A stretch of 61,039 nucleotides of DNA from a candidate division WOR-3 bacterium (GCA_039801905.1 JBDRVQ010000005.1:1-61039); one strand, 5' to 3'; counted from the first letter of the stretch, positions 33,535 through 43,147 are shown. The notes: a model not told the origin generated them from the letters alone. Program-made: numbers and translations.

Positions 33535-34911
33535 TCATTCGGTTAAAATTACTTTCTTTTTCTCCTTTCCGTTAATTCTTAAAAAATAGACCCCTTGCCG
33601 AACTCTTTCCCCGCGTTCGTCTTTCCCATCCCAGAATAAAGGGGTTTGTCCACAGAGGAATTTGACCAATTGGCCATTAGCATTAAATATCTGAACATTC
33701 ACTTCCTGTTTCTCTTCCCCACTGATAAAAAGGGAGGAACGGAAAGGGTTAGGGAAAAGAAGTATCTCCGAAGTGGTAATTGCCTTTTCCTTCCTCCCCA
33801 ACCGATTAAATAATCGTTCCTGAAATACTAATTCTGCTAACCAAGACCGCCAAATAAGTTCCGTTGTATCGCTCTTCGGTCCTACTTCCCCGGAATCGCC
33901 AAAAGGCGAACCGATCACTGCGTAATAGAATGTGGCAGTAGAGCAGGGAAAAAGGGTGAAAGGACCGGAAGAAATGAGAAATTTCTTATCTTCGGGTAAT
34001 GTATCAATCGTATCATAGGGAACATAAGGAGGAGGGTTTTGGAAAGGATTATACCCGGCAAGCAAAAGGTACTTCAAGGCATCCGCGGACAGACATTCCC
34101 AATCTTCAAGAATTTTAAAGGCACGCAAATTATTTCCCAAGGAAGAGTGAAGCAATCTTATCGCTATTGCCCCTGGAGTTCCTTTGGTCCACACTGAACT
34201 TGGTCTTTCTATATTATCGTAGTCATAAATTAAGGCGGTATTCTTTATCCTTATAGTATCCTGACCAATCTGGAAGACCTTATCCAAAATAAATCCCGTA
34301 AGGTCATCACCATAATAACCAATATCTCCATCCAAGACGATTCCAAAATAGGCATCAGAAATCGGATAAGGGTTATTATTAAACAACTCGTATTTTAAAA
34401 AGAAGAAATCCTTTGCCCATAAATCCTTAAACCCATAAACTGTTAAGGCGACATCAATACCAATCGGTCGGGTATTTTCTGGCTCATGTATTTTTGGGTC
34501 ATAATCGCTAAAACAGCACCACAATTCCATATCAGAAAGCGCTTCTTGGGGAGCGAAGGGAAATATCTCTTTTGGCGGTGGCCAATCTCCTGGGTATTTA
34601 TAAATCCTGTGGTAGGGGGAATAGCCTTTCTTCCGCCAGTACCGACCGAGAGAAGGGATCATCTCCGAAGTCCCCGAAGTTATATTATAACCGATGGTAG
34701 CAAGGGTCTCTCCCTGATCAATACAACCGATCCAAACTCCTCCGCCAGAGATATAATAATTCCTTAAAGAAATTGAGTAGGGCCAATAGCCTCTTCCCCA
34801 CCTCCCATAATTCTCAAAACACCACCGCCACCGATTTATCGATAGCGAATCGCTATCGTAAATCGCCCAAAGAAATGAGGGAAGATTTAGAAAGATGAGA
34901 AACCACCTCAT
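33535..34911 (-). CDS. Exported protein with C-terminal sorting domain
   Basis: 458 residues. Signal peptide MRWFLIFLNLPSFLWA (1-16). The central part is unique to me and rich in aromatic residues, with several cysteines (WWCF/CCFSDYD region). The last ~75 residues (LLFPNPFRSSLFIS, VNVQIFNANGQLVK, VRQGVYFLRINGKEKK) form a type A sorting domain for type IX-like secretion. The function is unknown; it is similar in style to long uncharacterised secreted proteins of candidate phyla. Confidence 0.72.
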   Translation of the reverse strand: MRWFLIFLNLPSFLWAIYDSDSLSINRWRWCFENYGRWGRGYWPYSISLRNYYISGGGVWIGCIDQGETLATIGYNITSGTSEMIPSLGRYWRKKGYSPYHRIYKYPGDWPPPKEIFPFAPQEALSDMELWCCFSDYDPKIHEPENTRPIGIDVALTVYGFKDLWAKDFFFLKYELFNNNPYPISDAYFGIVLDGDIGYYGDDLTGFILDKVFQIGQDTIRIKNTALIYDYDNIERPSSVWTKGTPGAIAIRLLHSSLGNNLRAFKILEDWECLSADALKYLLLAGYNPFQNPPPYVPYDTIDTLPEDKKFLISSGPFTLFPCSTATFYYAVIGSPFGDSGEVGPKSDTTELIWRSWLAELVFQERLFNRLGRKEKAITTSEILLFPNPFRSSLFISGEEKQEVNVQIFNANGQLVKFLCGQTPLFWDGKDERGERVRQGVYFLRINGKEKKKVILTE

Positions 34912-34925
34912 AAATCTTTTAAGTT

Positions 34926-34953
34926 AGTCTAACTTCTTTTTTTCCCTTGTCAA
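34926..34953 (-). promoter_or_regulatory. Promoter of the 458-residue exported protein gene
   Basis: TTGACA (34948-34953), 16-bp spacer, TAGACT (34926-34931), 14 nt before the ATG at 34911. The -10 is weaker than average and only a poor ribosome binding site is visible. Confidence 0.5.
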
Positions 34954-34987
34954 CGATAATGAAAAGATTAAAAACTTTAAAGAGAAG

Positions 34988-37561
34988 TCATCTTTTGACC
35001 ACCAATTTCCCTACCTTCTCACCGATTTTTATAAAGTAGATACCTTCTTTCTCTTCAATTTCTATTCTAACCGCACGGAAGTCCTTTTCGTTTTCTTTTA
35101 ATTCTTTATCTTTTATTAACCTTCCAGAAGCATCGTAAATTCTCACCCGGTCAACATCGGATGGTATAGAAATTGAAAAATAGGAAGAAGTAGGATTGGG
35201 GTATATCTTTAAGAAAAAATGGGAATTTGGAAATTGGTAACAATTTTTCTTAATTCCGATAAAGGGATAGAACTTCCCCCAGAGGCGATAGGTATTAGCT
35301 GGTCGGCAGTTGATAGAATCTACCCAGCCGGCATAGACAATAAGAAGTTGATTCCCAAAACCTTTGACTAAGGAAGGGGAGCATTGATTTTTCGGTTGGA
35401 GGGAAACAGAAAAAGAGTCAATTACCAATCCGTAAGGGCTCACTTTCGCTCCGTAGATGTCTTTTTCGTAACCGCTCCGAAAATCTTCCCAAACGACAAA
35501 ATAGTTTGTACCATCAAAAGTGACTTTGGGATAGGTTTGCGAATGGTAAGCCCCTGAGATGGAAAAGCCGTGTGGGTCTAAGACATTTCCTTCTCTATCT
35601 ACTCGACTTCCATAAATATCATACCCTTCCCCATTCCGCCTGTCCTCCCAAACTACGAGGTAATTAACACCATCAAAAGCCACAGAAGGACATCCTTGGT
35701 CATCACCAGCCCGGGAGATGGGGATACCCTCCGGGTCTAAAACTATCCCTTCCGGAGTGACCCGTGCCCCATAGATATCAAAATCTCCATTTCTCCTCTC
35801 CTGCCAAACAACAAAATAATTTATCCCATCAAAAGTAACGGAGGGATTATATTTTTCCCCGAACTCACCACCGATCGGAAAACCGTTTGGGTCTAAAACT
35901 CTGCCTTCCTGAGTCACCCGAGCACCGTAAATTAGGTTGTTTTCCCCTTCGCGGCTCATCCAAACCACGAGATAATTTATTCCATCAAAAGCAACTGCCG
36001 GAGAAGTCTGAATGTCAACACCCCTAAATATCGGGATACCTTCTGGGTCCAAAACTTCCCCATCGCTACTTACCCTTGCTCCGTAAATATCAGAAAGATT
36101 GGGAGGGCCATTACGCCAATCACCCCAAACAACAAAATAACTCCCATTTCCGAAGGCAAGAGAAGGGCAGTGTTGAACATCAGAAACGGTAGAGATAGGA
36201 ATACCGGTTGGGTCCAAAATTTCACCATCGGTATCTATTCTCGCTCCATATATGTCGTAATTACCATGACGCCCGTCTTCCCATATAAGCAGATAATTCC
36301 TTCCATTAAAAGCGAGGGCCGGAGTATATTGCTCATAGTTATTGGTAGCGATGGGCATTCCGAAAGTATCTAAGACTATCCCTTCGGCAGTAACGACCGT
36401 TCCGTAAATATCTAAAAAGTTGCCGTGATAAAAGGCATTCCGCCAATCCTCCCAAACCACCAAATAATTCCTATCTCCCCAAGCCACAGAAGGGATATGT
36501 TGCTCAAAGGGGGGAATAGCAATTGTCATCCCCGCCGAGTCCAATACCACTCCGTATTTATTTAACCTTGTCCCATAAATATCGGGAAAAACACCGTGAG
36601 TTCGGCGAAAATCTTCCCAAACGACAAAATAATTTTCATACCGTGGATTGTAGCAAATATGAGGAGCACATTCGGAAAGTTCGCCCCAGGTGATGGGAAT
36701 CCCTTCCGGGTCCAAAAGGAGTCCATCCTCCGTGATTCTTGCCCCGAAAATATCTGGACCACTTCTCGGCAGGTAGCGATGATCTTCCCAGACAACAAAG
36801 AAATTCTCGTCGCCAAAAATAAGTGATGGAAATTTCTGCCAGTTAATTTCCGTGGAAATTGGGATAGGAGCAGTATCCAAAATCACCCCATCTCTATTGA
36901 GACGAATTCCATAGATGTCATTTTCGTAAAAAGGTCTGTTTTCCCAGACCACGAGATAATTCCTTTCCCCGAAGGCGACCCCGGGATTAATATTCCCCCC
37001 ACTCCCTTCTGTAATGAGAATCCCTTCCGGGTCCAAAAGTATCCCCTCGGGACTTACCCTCGCTCCATAAATAGCGGCCGGAAAATGTCCACTCCGCCCA
37101 TCCTCCCAAACTACTAAATAATTTATCCCGTCAAAAGCCACCGCTGGGTTCTTTTGGAGGAAGAAGGCAGTAGAAATGGGGATCCCTTCTGGATCTAAAA
37201 TTTGACCGTTGGGGGCTACTCTTGTCCCGTAAATGTCACCTCCCTCCTCCCAAACAACAAAATAGTTCCTTCCATCAGAGGCAACTGCTGGTGAAGAACC
37301 TTGGGTGGTAATTAAAATCCCCGCGGAATCTAAAACTATCCCCTCTCCACTAACCCTCGTTCCGAAAATTCCTTCGGAATAGGTTCTCATATCTTCCCAA
37401 ACGACCAAATAATTTGTGCCGTTAAAAGCAATAGCGGGTGAGGTCTGTTCCCAAGCCGCCGCACCGTAGTTGGTAGTAGTATCTATTAGAAACTCACCTC
37501 TCTGGGCAAAAAGGGCTGCTCCCCTCCAAAAGAAAATTAGAATTAGGAATCTTTTGCACAT
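34988..37561 (-). CDS. Large exported repeat protein with sorting domain
   Basis: 857 residues. Signal peptide of about 21 residues. Then 13 clear tandem repeats of about 50-58 residues plus one degenerate unit, each built on PSVAFDGINYFVVWEDRRNG, DIYGARVTPEG and VLDPEGIPIS. The pattern would fit a beta-propeller or beta-solenoid adhesin. The last ~85 residues (KIYPNPTSSYFSISIP, VRIYDASGRLIKD, GIYFIKIGEKVGK) form a type A C-terminal sorting domain. A perfect ribosome binding site GGAGGTGATC precedes the ATG at 37561. It is probably displayed at the cell surface. Confidence 0.78.
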   Translation of the reverse strand: MCKRFLILIFFWRGAALFAQRGEFLIDTTTNYGAAAWEQTSPAIAFNGTNYLVVWEDMRTYSEGIFGTRVSGEGIVLDSAGILITTQGSSPAVASDGRNYFVVWEEGGDIYGTRVAPNGQILDPEGIPISTAFFLQKNPAVAFDGINYLVVWEDGRSGHFPAAIYGARVSPEGILLDPEGILITEGSGGNINPGVAFGERNYLVVWENRPFYENDIYGIRLNRDGVILDTAPIPISTEINWQKFPSLIFGDENFFVVWEDHRYLPRSGPDIFGARITEDGLLLDPEGIPITWGELSECAPHICYNPRYENYFVVWEDFRRTHGVFPDIYGTRLNKYGVVLDSAGMTIAIPPFEQHIPSVAWGDRNYLVVWEDWRNAFYHGNFLDIYGTVVTAEGIVLDTFGMPIATNNYEQYTPALAFNGRNYLLIWEDGRHGNYDIYGARIDTDGEILDPTGIPISTVSDVQHCPSLAFGNGSYFVVWGDWRNGPPNLSDIYGARVSSDGEVLDPEGIPIFRGVDIQTSPAVAFDGINYLVVWMSREGENNLIYGARVTQEGRVLDPNGFPIGGEFGEKYNPSVTFDGINYFVVWQERRNGDFDIYGARVTPEGIVLDPEGIPISRAGDDQGCPSVAFDGVNYLVVWEDRRNGEGYDIYGSRVDREGNVLDPHGFSISGAYHSQTYPKVTFDGTNYFVVWEDFRSGYEKDIYGAKVSPYGLVIDSFSVSLQPKNQCSPSLVKGFGNQLLIVYAGWVDSINCRPANTYRLWGKFYPFIGIKKNCYQFPNSHFFLKIYPNPTSSYFSISIPSDVDRVRIYDASGRLIKDKELKENEKDFRAVRIEIEEKEGIYFIKIGEKVGKLVVKR

Positions 37562-37576
37562 GATCACCTCCGCTTA

Positions 37577-37604
37577 ATTTTATATTAAATTTTTAATTTG
37601 TCAA
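37577..37604 (-). promoter_or_regulatory. Promoter of the 857-residue repeat protein
   Basis: TTGACA (37599-37604), 16-bp spacer, TAAAAT (37577-37582), then a leader holding GGAGGTGATC directly before the ATG at 37561. It is one of the few promoters in the window paired with a strong ribosome binding site. Confidence 0.65.
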
Positions 37605-37642
37605 TGACAATAGATATGGAAAGGGAAAACGTTTTTGCAATC

Positions 37643-37671
37643 TTGACAGAAAGGGAAAAGGTAAATATGAT
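37643..37671 (+). promoter_or_regulatory. Leaderless promoter of the lptF-lptG pair
   Basis: TTGACA (37643-37648), 17-bp spacer, TATGAT (37666-37671), then TGGGA and the GTG at 37677. Confidence 0.68.
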
Positions 37672-37676
37672 TGGGA

Positions 37677-38909
37677 GTGAAGATTATCCAAAGGTATATC
37701 CTCTCCCTTTTCATTCCGCCTTTCTTCTTTGCGATCGCTGTCCTCTCCTTTATCCTTTTGATGAATCGGTTATTTCTCTTGGCGGACCTTTTAATCAAAA
37801 AGGGGATAAGATTCACCATCGTCTTAGAAGTCGCCACTTACTCTTTACCTTTCGTTCTAACCTACATCACCCCCTTGGCAGTGATGGTGGCGGGGGTTAT
37901 GACCTATGGGAAATTGGCACAGGACAACGAACTTACCGCCCTCAAAGCGAGCGGTGTCAATCTCTTCCGCCTCTTAATCCCGACCCTCTTTTTCTGTATT
38001 GCCCTTTCTTTTGTTATGGTCTTTTTCAATGGGTTTCTCCTTTCCGAATCGGAACACAAACTCCGCAATCTCCTTTTAGATTTAGCCCGCAAGAAGCCAG
38101 CCGTGAAGATAAGGGAAGGGGTCTTTATGAATGAGTTTGGGGATTGGACAATTTATATCGGCTCCCTTAATTCAAAGGAGGGGAAGATTTCTGACATCTT
38201 TCTCTTCAAAAAAGGGGGAGCAAATCCTTTATTCATTACCGCCCCGAACGGTTTCTTAAAGAGTTCACCTGATGAAGGTTATTTCTCCTTCCACCTCTTC
38301 TCGGGAGAAATCCATGAGTTGGTAGAAAACGAACGCTACCGCAAACTCCAATTTACCGAACATATTGTTAACATCCCTTTAGAAACGGAACTGATCCGCC
38401 GGGAAAGGGAATACCGCTCTTTTTCGGAAATGAATTTTACACACCTCTTACCAATGATTAAAAAGATAAGTGAGGAAAAAAGGGTACTCCGGAGAAAAAT
38501 AAAGGAATTAGAGAGAGAAAAGGAGTTTGACCCCATTAAGATGAAGATTGAAGAGGAGAAAAATCGCCTGAAGTATAAGACAAAAGAGGGAGAAAGGTAT
38601 GCCGGCGAAATGCATAAAAGATTATCTTTGGCCTTCTCCTGCCTCTTTTTCTTTCTTTTTGGTTCCTTCTTAGGAATTATCTTAAAAAAGGGGGGTATGG
38701 GATTTGCTTTTCTGGCCACGCTCCTTTTCTTCGCCTTTTACTATATCCTCTTAATCGCCGGGGAGAGTGGGATAGAAAATGGGAAATTGCCTGGTTATTT
38801 AGCAATGTGGTTACCGAATTTCCTCCTCCTCCCGATAATTGGCGAATTTGCCTACTCGGCCCTTTTTGACCGAAGTCTCTTCCTCTCTCTTTTTAAGAAA
38901 AACTATTGA
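37677..38909 (+). CDS. LptF-like permease (YjgP/YjgQ family)
   Basis: 410 residues. N-terminal helices (KIIQRYILSLFIPPFFFAIA), then the conserved TPLAVMVAGVMTYGKLAQDNELTALKASG segment typical of LptF/LptG, a large periplasmic domain (about 120-300) and C-terminal helices. These proteins form the membrane part of the LPS export ABC transporter. The partner is the next gene, 7 nt downstream. The GTG start at 37677 is supported by the promoter. An LptB ATPase gene is not in the window. Confidence 0.85.
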   Translation: MKIIQRYILSLFIPPFFFAIAVLSFILLMNRLFLLADLLIKKGIRFTIVLEVATYSLPFVLTYITPLAVMVAGVMTYGKLAQDNELTALKASGVNLFRLLIPTLFFCIALSFVMVFFNGFLLSESEHKLRNLLLDLARKKPAVKIREGVFMNEFGDWTIYIGSLNSKEGKISDIFLFKKGGANPLFITAPNGFLKSSPDEGYFSFHLFSGEIHELVENERYRKLQFTEHIVNIPLETELIRREREYRSFSEMNFTHLLPMIKKISEEKRVLRRKIKELEREKEFDPIKMKIEEEKNRLKYKTKEGERYAGEMHKRLSLAFSCLFFFLFGSFLGIILKKGGMGFAFLATLLFFAFYYILLIAGESGIENGKLPGYLAMWLPNFLLLPIIGEFAYSALFDRSLFLSLFKKNY

Positions 38910-38916
38910 CCAAAGT

Positions 38917-39999
38917 ATGCGGTTCACCACCTTTGACCGTTTCTTATTAAAGGAGATTCTAAAATTCACCCTCCTTGCTCTCGCTTCGCTCGTGACGATT
39001 TATCTTCTAATTGATGTCTTTGAAGAGATTGACTATTTTCTCAACCACCGCACCGGTCTTTTCCTAATTTTTTTATATTACCTCCACCTTTTGCCAGAAG
39101 CGATAAATCTCCTTTTTCCCGCCAGCCTCATCCTTGCCATTTTTATGGTTTACGGTCGGATGACCAGAAGAAAAGAATTGGTTGCCCTCCGAAGTGCCGG
39201 CGTCCCTTTACTGAGGATATTTCAGCCCGCCATCCTCGTCGGTTTCTTTTCTACCTTCTTCCTCTTTGGTAGTAAAGAATTTTTAGAAATCCCCTTAAAA
39301 AGAAGATTGCGCGACTTTCGCCAGCGAAGGATTGAAAGGCGAGAAATACCCCAGGAAGAGAGGAGAAGGGATATCTATTATATCGGCGAGGGGAATTACA
39401 TCTTCTACATCCAAGAGTTAGAAAAAAGGGGGAGGATGGGAAAATTTGCCATCACCCATTTGGACGAAAACCAGAAGGTTAAAAAAAGATACGATGGGGA
39501 AATGGCAATTTGGGATGGAAAAAAATGGGTGGGAAAGAATGTTTTTATCAGACAATTCTCAGGAGGAGGAGAGGCATTGGAAAGAAAAGATACCTTTTCT
39601 CTTCTCTTTATTAAAGAACGACCGAACGATTTTTTTCGGGAGATAGAGAGTTGCGAAGAGATGCGGCTGAAAGAACTCTTCACTCACATCAGAAAGATGA
39701 AAAAAATTGGTTACCCTACTGATAAAGAGGAAGTGGAGTTTAATTTACGTTTCGCTTCTGCCTTTATCGGTTTAATTGTCATCCTCTTGGGTCTACCCTT
39801 GGCGGTCCGATTACACCGGGGTGGAGTAACTTTGGGTTTGGGCTTGGGTCTATTATTTTCCTTCCTCTTCTGGGGTCTCATCCAGATCTTTCGGGCACTA
39901 GGTGAAGCCCGAATCCTCTCCCCTTTCCTCGCCGCTTTCCTTCCCCATCTTCTCTTTACCGCCTTTGCCCTCCTTCTCTTCCTGCGGGCGGAAAATTAA
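38917..39999 (+). CDS. LptG-like permease (YjgP/YjgQ family)
   Basis: 360 residues, same fold as its upstream neighbour: N-terminal helices, MVYGRMTRRKELVALRSAG motif, periplasmic domain, three C-terminal helices. It starts MRFTTFDRFLLKEILK at 38917; the frame runs back to 38839 inside lptF, which is unlikely to be used. Together with the preceding gene it should form the LptFG heterodimer that extracts lipopolysaccharide-like lipids from the inner membrane, implying a two-membrane envelope. Confidence 0.85.
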   Translation: MRFTTFDRFLLKEILKFTLLALASLVTIYLLIDVFEEIDYFLNHRTGLFLIFLYYLHLLPEAINLLFPASLILAIFMVYGRMTRRKELVALRSAGVPLLRIFQPAILVGFFSTFFLFGSKEFLEIPLKRRLRDFRQRRIERREIPQEERRRDIYYIGEGNYIFYIQELEKRGRMGKFAITHLDENQKVKKRYDGEMAIWDGKKWVGKNVFIRQFSGGGEALERKDTFSLLFIKERPNDFFREIESCEEMRLKELFTHIRKMKKIGYPTDKEEVEFNLRFASAFIGLIVILLGLPLAVRLHRGGVTLGLGLGLLFSFLFWGLIQIFRALGEARILSPFLAAFLPHLLFTAFALLLFLRAEN

Positions 40000-40658
40000 T
40001 AATCTTCCCGAACCCTCCGCCGAAAGATTATTCCCCAGAGGAGACCGACTAAAAAACCGCCGATGTGGGCAAAAAAGGCAATTCCCCCACCTTCTACTCC
40101 GGGAAGAGAGGCAAAACCGTAAATAAATTGGATGAGTATCCAAAAACCCAAAAAGAGAAAGGCGGGAAGATAGACAATCCGCAAAAAGAAGCCAAAAGGA
40201 ACTAAGGCTAAAATCCGGGCGTTGGGGAAAAGAACCAAATAACTACCTAAAACTCCGGAAATGGCACCAGAAGCTCCAATCATTGGCACCGAAGAGTTCC
40301 GCGCAATCAGAATATGGAGAAAACTACCGGCAAATCCCGCTAAAAAATACATCACCAGAAACCAGAAATGTCCCAAAACATCTTCCACATTATCTCCAAA
40401 GATGAAGAGGTAGAGCATATTACCCAAAATGTGGTCAAAACCACCATGGAGGAACATCGCACTAAAAAGGGTATGGAGATTCTCTCCTTGGGAAATGAGT
40501 AAAGGGATTGCCCCGTAATTATTGATGAGCCGACGAAGGGCAAATTGGGAAAGGGAGATTTCGTAAATGAAGACCAAGATGTTACTAACCAGAAGGAGAA
40601 CCATAAAAATTGGAAAACGCACTCTCATCTTCGGTACATCATCCTTTAATGGAATCAT
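39996..40658 (-). CDS. Rhomboid-family intramembrane serine protease
   Basis: 220 residues, six or seven helices. GASGAISG contains the catalytic Ser and AHIGGFLVG the catalytic His; HGGFDHILGNMLYLFIFG is the conserved N-terminal part. It cleaves membrane proteins within the bilayer; the substrate is unknown. The ATG overlaps the ispF stop as ATGA. The 3' end overlaps convergent lptG by 4 bp. Confidence 0.9.
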   Translation of the reverse strand: MIPLKDDVPKMRVRFPIFMVLLLVSNILVFIYEISLSQFALRRLINNYGAIPLLISQGENLHTLFSAMFLHGGFDHILGNMLYLFIFGDNVEDVLGHFWFLVMYFLAGFAGSFLHILIARNSSVPMIGASGAISGVLGSYLVLFPNARILALVPFGFFLRIVYLPAFLFLGFWILIQFIYGFASLPGVEGGGIAFFAHIGGFLVGLLWGIIFRRRVREDY

Positions 40659-41119
40659 ATCCCCTCCAAGAGAACAACCGCATAAGAAAGAATACTTTCT
40701 TTATTTATGAGACCCTCTGGTCTCTTTCCTTTTATGGAGATTAATTTTGGGTCGCAACCTAAGGCTTTCCCTATCTCTTTTTGCATCTCCGTCCGGTAAG
40801 GAGCGATTTTTGGTTCTTCACAGACAACAACCGAATCAACATTGATAACCCGCACGCCGACTTCCCTTAAAATCTTTCCCACCTCTTCTAAGAAGAGAAC
40901 GCTCCGCACCCCTTTATACTTCGGGTCGGTATCCGGAAAAAGGGAACCGATATCTCCTTTTCCTAATGCCCCGAGAATGGCATCAACGATGGCATGAATG
41001 AGGCAATCACCGTCGGAATGTCCCAGAAGACCTTTGGGATGAGGAATCTCGCACCCCCCCAAGAAGAGTTTCCTCCCCTCTTTTAAGGGATGAATATCAA
41101 ACCCGATGCCAACGCGCAT
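40655..41119 (-). CDS. ispF: 2-C-methyl-D-erythritol 2,4-cyclodiphosphate synthase
   Basis: 154 residues, normal length. GFDIHPLKEGRKLFLGG carries the metal ligands D8 and H10; GHSDGDCLIHAIVDA and DIGSLFPDTDP follow. It works in the non-mevalonate isoprenoid pathway. The ATG at 41119 is 6 nt from the -10 box. Confidence 0.96.
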   Translation of the reverse strand: MRVGIGFDIHPLKEGRKLFLGGCEIPHPKGLLGHSDGDCLIHAIVDAILGALGKGDIGSLFPDTDPKYKGVRSVLFLEEVGKILREVGVRVINVDSVVVCEEPKIAPYRTEMQKEIGKALGCDPKLISIKGKRPEGLINKESILSYAVVLLEGI

Positions 41120-41125
41120 CTCTTA

Positions 41126-41153
41126 ATTTTAACCATTTCTTAAAATTAGTCAA
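41126..41153 (-). promoter_or_regulatory. Leaderless promoter of ispF-rhomboid
   Basis: TTGACT (41148-41153), 16-bp spacer, TAAAAT (41126-41131), then TAAGAG and the ATG at 41119. It starts only 7 bp before the recX stop codon. Confidence 0.72.
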
Positions 41154-41159
41154 AAGAAA

Positions 41160-41672
41160 CTATGAGCCATCTTCCCGCAAGATCTTTCTTATCATCTCTC
41201 CCGAAAAACCCCTTCTTAATAAGACCTCCCGCAATTTCTCTTTGAGAAAGACTTCCTTCTCCTTCGGGGTCAGACCCTTTCTTTGCGCCCGCATTTCGTA
41301 TCTTTTCTGATACCTTTTTATTAAATCCTTTGCCACTTCTTCCTCTTCTCTCTCTCTTCCTGCCAAAACCTCCTCAATAATCTCCTCGCCCACCCCTCTC
41401 CTTCTCAATTCCCTTTTTATCGCCTCCTTCCCGCGCCGGCGAAAGGTTAAAGAATGCCGCAGATAAAGAGAAGCAAATTCTCTATCATCCAGAAGGCCAT
41501 TCTCTTCCAACTCCCTTAAAATCCGATCGATTAAGTCTTCTTCTGCCAACCCTTTCTTCTTTAACAGGTATCTTGTTAGCCTCTGCCGAAACTCTCCCTT
41601 TGCCCAACTCCTCTTTTTCAACAACCGGAAGGCATAATTTCTCAGTTGCGAAGAAAAGTCTAACTTTTTCAC
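41160..41672 (-). CDS. recX: RecX-family regulator
   Basis: 170 residues made of three-helix repeats: RKRSWAKGEFRQRLTRYL and LDDREFASLYLRHSLTFRR are typical of RecX, which modulates RecA filaments. recA is not nearby; the gene instead follows a glycosyltransferase-like membrane protein with a 4-bp overlap. Confidence 0.85.
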   Translation of the reverse strand: MKKLDFSSQLRNYAFRLLKKRSWAKGEFRQRLTRYLLKKKGLAEEDLIDRILRELEENGLLDDREFASLYLRHSLTFRRRGKEAIKRELRRRGVGEEIIEEVLAGREREEEEVAKDLIKRYQKRYEMRAQRKGLTPKEKEVFLKEKLREVLLRRGFSGEMIRKILREDGS

Positions 41673-43141
41673 TCTACCCTTCTATAAATCTCATAATCGG
41701 AAACCACCCTTATCTTTTCATAACCCAACTCCTCTAACCGGTAAAATTCCTTCTCCTTTTCACCAATAATCCCAATCACTAACTTGGGAATTTTCTTTTC
41801 TATCTTCTCCCGAATTTCCTCCGGCGAAGAGAGATGGAGACGCCGCCGCTCTTGAGCGGTAAACCTTTCGGCAAAAGGAAAATCGGGGGAGGTTTCGTAG
41901 TCGAAAAGGTTGTGTCTTTTTGCCAGAACCGGAAAGGTGGGATAGAAGGCTAATATCTCATCCTCCGGCGCCGAATTATTCTCAATCTCCTCCACCACCT
42001 CCTTTATTAAGTTAAGCCGATACTTCTGGTAGAAGAGGTGAATCCCGGAGGCATAATTATAGATAGTAAAAATTGTCCCGAAGAGATAAAAAAGGAGAAG
42101 GAAGGAGAGAAGAAATTTTATCCTTTTCTCCTTTTGATAACGCAGGGAAAACTCTTTTCCCTTCTCCACGAAGAAGGGAAGGTTGAAGAGGAAAAGGTAA
42201 GGTAAGATTTGGATAAAATATTGGAAATGAGCTGGGGCAACAATTAAGTAATAAAGAAAAAAGACGAAGCCACCCAAGATTAGAGAGAAAAATTCAAAGT
42301 GGTACTCTTCCTTCTTCTTTTGGTAATGGAAGAACGCCCAAACTGTTAAAATCGTAAAAAAGAGGTTCTGGGGAAGAATGAAGACCTTTACCAAGGTGAA
42401 GAAACGACCAAAAAGGACCTCATCGCTGAAAAGTCTCGGTAAAATTTCGTTGCTCCCGATATCACCTCTTACTAAATGGTAATAGATGTTGTCAATTAAA
42501 AAGTTTTTGGGCGATTGGAGAAAGTAATAGAGGCCGATGATCTGGGCTAAAAGAAAACCGAGTAGAAAATTACCAATTTTTTTTCTCTCCTTAAAACGAT
42601 AGATATAATAGAGATAAATTGGGAGAAAGACTAAAAATATCGCTCGGGTCTCCCCCGCCATTCCCAAAAAAATACCGGAAAGGAGATAACTTCCTTGATA
42701 AAGAAAGAAGAGGGAAAAGAAATTGAAGAGATTTACTAAGATATGGGGTTTATTAACCGGCGCCCAGGAGAGGATGAGTCCATTGGCAAAGTAGGAAAGA
42801 AAGATGAAGAGGGAACCAATCTTAACCTCTTCTCTTTTTGAACCACCGCTTCGGAGGAAGAGATACTTAAAGAGAAAGATTCCCAAAAGAATCCCTAAGA
42901 GGGAACTAAAAATCCTACCGGCAAAGAAACCATTCATCCCAAAATTGGCGAAGGGCAAAAGATAGAGAAAGGAGAGGGGCATCTGAGGAAGGAAGAAGTC
43001 CCGATAGCAAACTTTCCCCTTTAAGGTCTCATAAGCAGCGGTTAGGAAAGCCAATTCATCCGCATCAAGCACCCGGAGGAAAACCAAAAAGATAAGAAAA
43101 AGACCAAAGAGAAGAAGAATAAGGAAAAAGGATCGGGACAT
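41669..43141 (-). CDS. GT-C type membrane glycosyltransferase-like protein
   Basis: 490 residues, about 11 helices. A loop after the first helix reads LDADELAFLTAAYETLKGK, with acidic residues where GT39/ArnT-like enzymes bind polyprenyl-phosphate sugars. A soluble C-terminal segment follows (about 395-490). It probably transfers a sugar outside the inner membrane; the donor is unknown. The ATG at 43141 lies 6 nt from the -10 box; the GTG just upstream is less likely. Confidence 0.6.
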   Translation of the reverse strand: MSRSFFLILLLFGLFLIFLVFLRVLDADELAFLTAAYETLKGKVCYRDFFLPQMPLSFLYLLPFANFGMNGFFAGRIFSSLLGILLGIFLFKYLFLRSGGSKREEVKIGSLFIFLSYFANGLILSWAPVNKPHILVNLFNFFSLFFLYQGSYLLSGIFLGMAGETRAIFLVFLPIYLYYIYRFKERKKIGNFLLGFLLAQIIGLYYFLQSPKNFLIDNIYYHLVRGDIGSNEILPRLFSDEVLFGRFFTLVKVFILPQNLFFTILTVWAFFHYQKKKEEYHFEFFSLILGGFVFFLYYLIVAPAHFQYFIQILPYLFLFNLPFFVEKGKEFSLRYQKEKRIKFLLSFLLLFYLFGTIFTIYNYASGIHLFYQKYRLNLIKEVVEEIENNSAPEDEILAFYPTFPVLAKRHNLFDYETSPDFPFAERFTAQERRRLHLSSPEEIREKIEKKIPKLVIGIIGEKEKEFYRLEELGYEKIRVVSDYEIYRRVE

Positions 43142-43147
43142 CACCCG

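Noticed and set aside
37598-38134. 178-residue plus-strand ORF overlapping the lptF-like gene
   Set aside because: Shadow frame: low-complexity composition, starts inside the promoter region, and the overlapping frame is a clear LptF-family protein.
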